This document shows, one piece after another, positions 35,717 through 41,685 of a stretch of 41,685 bases of DNA. The DNA lies in NCBI GenBank assembly GCA_031271665.1, contig JAISVI010000060.1, positions 1 to 41,685 of the forward strand, written 5' to 3'. Positions within the stretch are counted from its first letter, which is position 1; every line of letters starts with the position of its first letter. The translations under genes and the position numbers were made by a program. This DNA comes from Oscillospiraceae bacterium (GTDB taxonomy: Bacteria > Bacillota > Clostridia > Oscillospirales > UBA929). Below the pieces are notes generated by a model. That model searched no databases, had not been told where the DNA came from, and saw nothing but the letters and a program-made list of their open reading frames with translations.

Positions 35717-36554
35717 CCCTGCTTTCCCCGGTCAGTCTGCAAATATGCTCGTCCATTCGCGCCTTCTCGAAGGCCGCGTACGCGGTGTTGCGGCGCATTG
35801 TCTCGTCAAAGTCCACCAGATGCCCGTCGAAGTCCGGGCCGTCCACACAGGCGAAGAAAACCTTGCCGTCCACGGTGACGCGGCAGCATCCGCACATTCC
35901 GGTGCCGTCCACCATAAGGGGGTTCATGCTTACGACGGTCGGAATGCCATACTCTTTGGTAAGCCGGCTTACGAATTTCATCATAACAAGCGGCCCGATG
36001 GCGTACACGCGGTCAAACGAAACGCCGCCGGTTATAAGCCCTTTGAGCTTGTCCGTCACAAACCCCTTAAAGCCGTAGCTGCCGTCGTCGGTGCAGATGT
36101 GCAGGGCGCTTGAGTCTTCGCGCATCTCCTCTTCCAGGATAACGATGTCCTTTGTGCGGAAACCGGCAATCATATGTACCTCGGCGCCTTCGCGCTTCAG
36201 CGCGGCGGCTATCGGCCACGCGATGGCGCAGCCAAGCCCCCCGCCGACAACGGCGCATCTGCCGCTTTGAAGGTGCGTCGGCGTTCCAAGCGGCCCGGCA
36301 ACGTCAAGGATTATGTCCCCGGTTTTCATGTCCGACAGAATCGCGGTTGACTTTCCGACGCGCTGGACAACGACGGTGACGACGCCGCTTTGCGCGTCCG
36401 CGCGCGCGATGGTAAGCGGGATTCTCTCGCCCCGCGCGTCGACGCGAAGGACGACGAACTGACCCGGCAGCGCCTTGGCCGCGATATGCGGCGCGTCCAG
36501 GTCGATGCGCGTAACGTCCGCGTTAAGACGGCGCGCGTTTGCAATGACTGCCAA
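35700..36554 (-). CDS. Ferredoxin-NADP+ reductase subunit (NfnA/SudB-like) with C-terminal [2Fe-2S] motif; TTG start
   Basis: PGQFVVLRVDARGERIPLTI, VGGGLGCAIAWPIA, MNPLMVDGTGMCGCCRVTVDGKVFFACVDGPDFDGHLVDF; GGAGGAAA RBS before TTG. Confidence 0.9.
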   Translation of the reverse strand: MAVIANARRLNADVTRIDLDAPHIAAKALPGQFVVLRVDARGERIPLTIARADAQSGVVTVVVQRVGKSTAILSDMKTGDIILDVAGPLGTPTHLQSGRCAVVGGGLGCAIAWPIAAALKREGAEVHMIAGFRTKDIVILEEEMREDSSALHICTDDGSYGFKGFVTDKLKGLITGGVSFDRVYAIGPLVMMKFVSRLTKEYGIPTVVSMNPLMVDGTGMCGCCRVTVDGKVFFACVDGPDFDGHLVDFDETMRRNTAYAAFEKARMDEHICRLTGESRGAEHA

Positions 36555-36591
36555 AGAATTTCCTCCTTTTTTACTGTCTAATATAACAAAT

Positions 36592-37638
36592 CTAAGGTAA
36601 CAAATTGTCACAATATCCGCAACGCCCGTTTTCGGAAAGCGCGGGCAGGTAAGTCTCGCGCTTTGTGATGCACCGCCCGTTTTCACAGCGCGGCTTGTCC
36701 GCGCCGGACGCGTAAGACGGGTATTCCTTGGGTTTCTTCGCGAGCGTAAGGAGAAGAGCCATGCGCACCGTCATGCCGATCTCGGCCTGTTTGAAATACG
36801 CGGCGCGGGGGTCTGTGTCCACGTCCGCGTGTATCTCGTCCACGCGCGGCAGAGGGTGGAGTATAAGAAGATCCTTTTTCGCGGCTTTAAGCTTCTGCGC
36901 CGTAAGCACGTACACGCCCTTAAGCCGTTCGTACTCAAGGGGGTCAAGGAACCGCTCGCGCTGGATGCGCGTCATATACAAAACGTCAAGCTGGGCAAGG
37001 GATGCCTCTAACCGCGTGGACTCGACAAAGCGTATGGCGTTTTCCGACATGTACCCGCGCAGATACTGCGGGACGGAAAGCTCTCTCGGAGAGATAAGCG
37101 ACAGCCGCGCGGAGGGAAAATGTTTAAGCGCCCGTATAAGCGAATGCACCGTGCGCCCGTTTTTCAAGTCCCCGCATATGCCGATATGAAGCCCGTCAAC
37201 GCCGCCGCGAAGCCGCGTTATCGTCGCGAGGTCGGTAAGCGTCTGCGTGGGGTGGAAATGCCCGCCGTCCCCGGCGTTTATAACCGGAACCGAGCTGTAC
37301 ATCGATCCCGCGAGCGCCGCGCCCTCGCACGGGTGGCGCGTCACGATTACGTCGGCGTACCCGGAAACCATGATGAACGTGTCTTTAAGCGTTTCGCCCT
37401 TGGCCGCGCTTGACGCGTTGGGGTCGTTAAAGCCGAACACCCCGCCGCCCAAACGCTGCATAGCCGCCTGGAAAGAAAAATTGGTGCGCGTTGACGGTTC
37501 ATAGAAAAGCGAGGCCATGACGTGTCCGCGAAGCGTGTCCCGGAACGCGCCGGGGTCTTTCCATATTTCCTGCGTAAGCGCGTACAGTTCCCGCCACTGC
37601 CCAAGGCTGACGTCCGCGAAATCGATTAAGTGCCGCAA
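36592..37638 (-). CDS. pyrB: Aspartate carbamoyltransferase catalytic chain with C-terminal zinc-binding tail
   Basis: SLFYEPSTRTNFSFQAAMQRLGG, HPTQTLTDLATI, LHPLPRVDEI; tail CENGRCITKRE...CGYC. Confidence 0.93.
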   Translation of the reverse strand: MRHLIDFADVSLGQWRELYALTQEIWKDPGAFRDTLRGHVMASLFYEPSTRTNFSFQAAMQRLGGGVFGFNDPNASSAAKGETLKDTFIMVSGYADVIVTRHPCEGAALAGSMYSSVPVINAGDGGHFHPTQTLTDLATITRLRGGVDGLHIGICGDLKNGRTVHSLIRALKHFPSARLSLISPRELSVPQYLRGYMSENAIRFVESTRLEASLAQLDVLYMTRIQRERFLDPLEYERLKGVYVLTAQKLKAAKKDLLILHPLPRVDEIHADVDTDPRAAYFKQAEIGMTVRMALLLTLAKKPKEYPSYASGADKPRCENGRCITKRETYLPALSENGRCGYCDNLLP

Positions 37639-37662
37639 TGCCGCTCACCCACTTCGGGCAAA

Positions 37663-37691
37663 AGTATATCATATCGGGCGGGAGTTGACAA
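37663..37691 (-). promoter_or_regulatory. Predicted pyrB promoter
   Basis: Minus strand TTGTCA, 17 bp, TATACT. Confidence 0.65.
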
Positions 37692-37709
37692 TAGAGTCCT
37701 CCGTCTGCG

Positions 37710-39488
37710 TCAGTGTCAAGTAAACGTGGGCAAGACTTAGAGGCGAAAAAACACACACGAAAAATAATCTGAAACTAGCGTGAGATCGTGGGATGAGTTT
37801 ATCGCATTGGTTTTCCGGGGCGGTAAAAGGGAAACGGCAAAGCTTTGTAAAGCCTCACCGCCCCGCAAAAACTCACGAACCGCTCAGGTCGCTCTCCAGC
37901 GTCGCCCTATCCTGAACGTGAGTAAAAGCAAGGTTAGTATAGACGGAAACGGGGTCAAACAAGCGGCATTGGAGAAAAGATTTCTTTCATAAAGGGCAGA
38001 CCGACGGGAATAGCGGCATGGCGAAAGCCATTGTAGCCTTTACCGACACGCTGGGGGCATTTCGCGGCGGACAGAACATTGACAGCGACAGGCCGAGCGT
38101 ATTTTTCGGGCAGCCACATAAGTGAGAAAACGGACAAAGCGCGCCGCAGACGGTCCGTAGACTTCAACGTGAGCATCCGTGCCATGTTGTTGCCGCCGTT
38201 TATGCTCCAATTGGCGCGGCGGCGTTTCATCCGCCGGCCGATCAGCGAAAACACATTGCTTTCCATCGCGCCGCAGCCTCGGTACGCCAAACCGTCCGGC
38301 GGCGCGGGCAATTCCAGTCCCCGGCGTTTGTACGAAACCAGACCGTCCCGGTTGTTCTTGAAATAGGTTTCCAACACACGGTAATGCGCGGCTTCCCGTT
38401 CATCGCCGGTGCTGTTGGCATAGGCGTCAATGACATCGAACATGGTGTCAATCTGCTTGGAGTACAGAAGTTTGAAAATAAGTTTCCGGGCGTCCGGGTT
38501 GCTGACATGCTCAAGCACGGCCTTATTGCGGTGATAGGGGTCGAGTTGAAAGCATACGGTTTCATCGGTAACGCTTCGCCTTACCCAATTCGCTCCGTCG
38601 CCGTTTACAACGCGCTGTTCAACTTCGTCCACATTGTAACAGGATGCAATTACGCCTTCCTTACGCTCCACAAAACTGTCAATCCCTTCAAAATTGGCGC
38701 AGGCTACCTTGTTAGCCAGATTGAAGCGCCCTTTCCCCGTCTGTTTCGCTCCGTCATAGGCAATGGCAACCTTCATCTCGGCGGACGACCCCAATCTCTT
38801 GCGGTCTCGCCCCTGTAGGTTAAGCCAAACCCCGTCCTGCTCCTCAAACAAAAGTTTGACCTCTCGCTTGCCTCGACCCTGATGAAGCTTGTTAAGACGT
38901 GCGTCCTCTTTCTCCTGCTTGTCCGCACGCTCACCAAGCGCCTGAATCACATTCCACACACCGCCGTGGCTGATTGTCTGCCCCGTCATGGCGCTGACCG
39001 CTTCCGCCGTCTTCCGGTATGACATCTCACAGACCGTCTCGGCTATCTTCTCCGCCAATAACGGACTTATTTGGCCGCTAACGCTTTCCCCTACCGCTTC
39101 GTCTAACAGATATACTCCTGCCGTGACTCCATTCTCGTCGGTAAAACGATACAGCGCGCGTTCGTACACTACTTCACCCATCACTGTCTTCAGTGTGGTC
39201 TGCTTCTTCCCTTTGTTCCGGTACTTTTCATGGTCGCGGCTTCGCATAAGTTCCGCATCGTACTGTTCCAGATACTCCCGGAACATCTGACGCCCAATCT
39301 CGCAGACCACTCGGTAAATATATCTCTCAATTTGCGTTATATCGACGCGCTCTTCGGGTATAATCATTTCGCATACACTCCTCAATAATGGTTCTTTCTA
39401 AACTCATTATTCCCGTGTATGCCCCCCCGGTATAAGGCTTACGCCTTTCCCGGGGGGTTACTTTTGCACATGTTTATTTTACACTAAG
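37710..39488 (-). mobile_element. Complete ISLre2-like insertion sequence (about 1779 bp) with 10-bp target duplication TCCGTCTGCG
   Basis: Imperfect terminal inverted repeats TCAGTGTCAAGTAAACGTGGGCAA / TTAGTGTAAAATAAACATGTGCAA; TCCGTCTGCG at 37700-37709 and 39489-39498. Confidence 0.85.
37955..39385 (-). CDS. ISLre2-family (UPF0236) transposase
   Basis: RDHEKYRNKGKKQTTLKTVMGEVVYERALYR, GDGANWVRR, QLDPYHRNKAVL, NVFSLIGRRMKRRRANWSINGGNNMARML. Confidence 0.92.
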   Translation of the reverse strand: MRSVCEMIIPEERVDITQIERYIYRVVCEIGRQMFREYLEQYDAELMRSRDHEKYRNKGKKQTTLKTVMGEVVYERALYRFTDENGVTAGVYLLDEAVGESVSGQISPLLAEKIAETVCEMSYRKTAEAVSAMTGQTISHGGVWNVIQALGERADKQEKEDARLNKLHQGRGKREVKLLFEEQDGVWLNLQGRDRKRLGSSAEMKVAIAYDGAKQTGKGRFNLANKVACANFEGIDSFVERKEGVIASCYNVDEVEQRVVNGDGANWVRRSVTDETVCFQLDPYHRNKAVLEHVSNPDARKLIFKLLYSKQIDTMFDVIDAYANSTGDEREAAHYRVLETYFKNNRDGLVSYKRRGLELPAPPDGLAYRGCGAMESNVFSLIGRRMKRRRANWSINGGNNMARMLTLKSTDRLRRALSVFSLMWLPEKYARPVAVNVLSAAKCPQRVGKGYNGFRHAAIPVGLPFMKEIFSPMPLV

Positions 39489-39536
39489 TCCGTCTGCGGG
39501 CGGCAAACGCATGAGCATGCAAAACCGGCATCCTCA

Positions 39537-39616
39537 TGTAGGGGCGACCGTCCTCGGTCGCCCGCACCCGCAGGATTTTACAGGGTTGCGGGCGGTCGGG
39601 GACGACCGCCCCTACA
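39537..39616. repeat. Inverted pair of GTAG-hairpin REPs (BIME-like)
   Basis: TGTAGGGGCGACCGTCCTCGGTCGCCCGCACCC ... GGGTTGCGGGCGGTCGGGGACGACCGCCCCTACA. Confidence 0.85.
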
Positions 39617-39746
39617 TTTAGTCTGTGCAACTTGCCCCTTCATGCGTCGCCGTGCAACCTGCGGCGACACTCACCCCGCACACAGAAAAACATAAACTGC
39701 CTTATAGGGGCGCTTACCGCCAAACTGCCTGTAAGGAGTACACGCC

Positions 39747-40232
39747 ATGCCGTATGACCGCGCGAAGGCCGTTGAATACGCCCACCTGTGGGCCTTGGGC
39801 AGGAATCCGAAATACTATGACTTCGCCGCAATCGGCGGGGACTGCACAAACTTTATCTCGCAGTGTATCCTCGCGGGATGCGGCAAAATGAATTACACGC
39901 CGGTAACGGGCTGGTACTATAACAGCCTGTCCTCGCGCAGCGCGGCTTGGGCGGGGGTGCAGTTCCTTTATAACTTCCTGACCGCCAACAAGGGCGCGGG
40001 TCCATATGGATACGATGCGCCGCTTGCCAAGGCAAGACTAGGCGACGTTATACAGCTTTGCTTTGACGCGCAGGCTTTTACGCACTCCGTTTTCGTCGTT
40101 TCCGCGCCGGAACTGCCCGCGCCGGACAGCATACTGGTAGCCTCGCATAACCACGACTGCGACAGCCGCCCGCTTGACACATATTCCTATGCCAGATACC
40201 GCCTGATTCACATCGAGGGCGCGCGGGGCTAA
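39747..40232 (+). CDS. Amidase domain protein (Amidase_6)
   Basis: YDRAKAVEYAHLWALGRNPKYYDFAAIGGDCTNFISQCILAGC, THSVFVV. Confidence 0.88.
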   Translation: MPYDRAKAVEYAHLWALGRNPKYYDFAAIGGDCTNFISQCILAGCGKMNYTPVTGWYYNSLSSRSAAWAGVQFLYNFLTANKGAGPYGYDAPLAKARLGDVIQLCFDAQAFTHSVFVVSAPELPAPDSILVASHNHDCDSRPLDTYSYARYRLIHIEGARG

Positions 40233-41236
40233 CGGGCGAAAACCTCCATCGCCCTGTCATAGCGCGCTAACAGGGAGTCCTCAAGCGCGTCAAGCTCCGG
40301 GTTTACCTTCCTTGCCTCTGCGTCGGACTCGTACCACGCGGCTATTTCGCGCAGCATCCCTTCCAAGGTATATTCACAGCGGAATTCCGGCACGTCGGTC
40401 TTAATGGCGGTGTTGTCGAAAATGCCGGGGAACATTTTTTCCTGATATACGTGAAGGAAGGTATCCGGCGCGGCGGCCATAAGCATCTCGGTGGAAATAT
40501 GTACAAGCTTCGGCTCGATTCCCACAATCTTTCCGAAGGCAAGGTAAAGGTCGTCCCAGATGTGATGGTCGTCGCTTGTGGCGTGATAGAATTTGCCGAA
40601 GCATTTTTTCCGTCCAAGCATCCCGGCATAGGCGCGCGCGATGTCGGGGGCGAACGTCCACGCCCAGGGGTTCGTCCCGTCGCCGAACTGGATAATGCGC
40701 TTGCCCTTCTTTAATCGGTCTATAATGCCGTAGTTGTTGCGCATGACCCCTATATTCCTGCACCCGATTCCATAGGTTAAAGACGGGCGTATCACGCTTA
40801 TCGGCATGTTTTCGTCCATGCGCGTTTGTATGTACGCCTCCATCTTCGCCTTTTCAAAGCCGTAGGGGAACACGGGGGTGTCGTAAAGCGCGAAATCCTC
40901 GCGTATAGGCACGGAAGCGAACGGGCGCTTATACGCCGCCACTGTCGAAGTGAACACGATATGCCCGGTGTTCGCCCCAAGCGCCCTAAGCGTGGACTTC
41001 GCGTCCTCGGCGTTATAGGCGATCATGTCTATCGCCGCGTCGAAGCTTCTTTTTTGCAGAAGCCCCTCAAACCTCTCGCGGTCGGCGCGGTCGGCGACAA
41101 TCGTCTCGACCTCGCCGCCATAGCGCGCGGGGCGCAGTCCCCTGTTAAGCGCGGTCACGCAGTGCCCGTCCGCGAGAAGACGCGACACAATGGCCGAGCT
41201 TATATTGCCCGTTCCGCCGATTACAAGCACCTTCAT
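40229..41236 (-). CDS. NAD-dependent epimerase/dehydratase (extended SDR)
   Basis: MKVLVIGGTGNISSAIVSRLL, HIVFTSTVAAYKRP, YGFEKAKMEAY. Confidence 0.9.
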   Translation of the reverse strand: MKVLVIGGTGNISSAIVSRLLADGHCVTALNRGLRPARYGGEVETIVADRADRERFEGLLQKRSFDAAIDMIAYNAEDAKSTLRALGANTGHIVFTSTVAAYKRPFASVPIREDFALYDTPVFPYGFEKAKMEAYIQTRMDENMPISVIRPSLTYGIGCRNIGVMRNNYGIIDRLKKGKRIIQFGDGTNPWAWTFAPDIARAYAGMLGRKKCFGKFYHATSDDHHIWDDLYLAFGKIVGIEPKLVHISTEMLMAAAPDTFLHVYQEKMFPGIFDNTAIKTDVPEFRCEYTLEGMLREIAAWYESDAEARKVNPELDALEDSLLARYDRAMEVFAR

Positions 41237-41271
41237 AAAAAGCACCGTCCTTCCAAACTTTTCTTGGGGAC

Positions 41272-41300
41272 AGTATACATTAAAAGCGCCGGGCGGTCAA
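41272..41300 (-). promoter_or_regulatory. Predicted promoter of the epimerase gene
   Basis: Minus strand TTGACC, 17 bp, TATACT. Confidence 0.6.
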
Positions 41301-41332
41301 TCGGGCGGACGGAGACGCCCTTACTTTTGTGC

Positions 41333-41361
41333 TTGAATAAAAGACGCGCCTGATGTATACT
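41333..41361 (+). promoter_or_regulatory. Predicted promoter of the PH-domain gene
   Basis: TTGAAT, 17 bp, TATACT. Confidence 0.6.
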
Positions 41362-41386
41362 TTGTGCTGAAAGGGGTTTGAGGAAG

Positions 41387-41685
41387 ATGGCAAAGAGACC
41401 GGAAGTGGAAAGGCCCGAGGTTCTTTGGAAGGATCGCAAACGTATACTTGGAATGCCGATAAGCTTCACCCGCTACGAGGTGTGCGAAGACGCCCTTACG
41501 ATGCGCAAGGGTCTTCTGAAGACGGTGACGGACGAAATACTGCTTTACCGCATAATGGACGTCCGCCTTGTCCGAACCCTTGGCCAGAAGATACTGGGCG
41601 TTGGTACCGTCACGCTTATAAGCACCGATAAGTCCCACGGCGAACTGGAGCTTAAAAACATAAAGCATCCCGACGACGTGCGCCG
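41387..41685 (+). CDS. PH-domain (bPH/YdbS-like) protein, truncated by window edge
   Basis: MAKRPEVERPEVLWKDRKRILGMPISFTRYEVCEDALTMRKGLLKTVTDEILLYRIMDVRLVRTLGQKILGVGTVTL. Confidence 0.75.
   Translation, partial: MAKRPEVERPEVLWKDRKRILGMPISFTRYEVCEDALTMRKGLLKTVTDEILLYRIMDVRLVRTLGQKILGVGTVTLISTDKSHGELELKNIKHPDDVR

Noticed and set aside
1-41685. CRISPR array, tRNA or rRNA genes
   Set aside because: No regularly spaced direct repeats with unique spacers, and no cloverleaf or rRNA sequence recognised by eye; the TTGACAAT clusters lack spacers

Overview
This 41.7 kb window comes from a GC-rich, probably spore-forming Firmicute of clostridial type (spoVAC, ricT/yaaT, DarA-like c-di-AMP receptor). 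Most of it is a housekeeping backbone: radA 3' end, eda, a DUF2225 gene, an htrA-type protease, ftsH-hpt-tilS, spoVAC, an oppD/oppF-like pair, holA-rnmV, a split Na+-pumping decarboxylase operon, tatD with a radical SAM gene, ricT, holB, darA, an Orn/Lys/Arg decarboxylase, alr, mtnA, an NfnB/NfnA-like pair, pyrB, an Amidase_6 protein, an SDR/epimerase and a PH-domain protein. Accessory insertions include: (i) a RelB/DinJ + MazF/PemK-like toxin-antitoxin pair; (ii) a stranded phage packaging cassette (XRE repressor, zinc ribbon, sigma-region-4-like protein, TerS, TerL, portal) with a face-to-face promoter switch; (iii) a DUF4411 + ImmA/IrrE module; (iv) an AT-rich AAA-ATPase + small PD-(D/E)XK-like protein module, next to an orphan HicB-like gene, which is the best candidate for an undescribed defence or conflict system; (v) a RAYT transposase with GTAG-hairpin REP repeats, two of them inside its own reading frame; and (vi) a complete ISLre2-like element with a 10-bp target duplication. 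Several repeat families stand out: multi-hairpin elements flanking htrA, and TTGACAATTGACAAT-type clusters that supply the stop codon and a shared LT-x-x-N C-terminal tail to four unrelated genes. All family calls come from reading the sequence; no database search was run.
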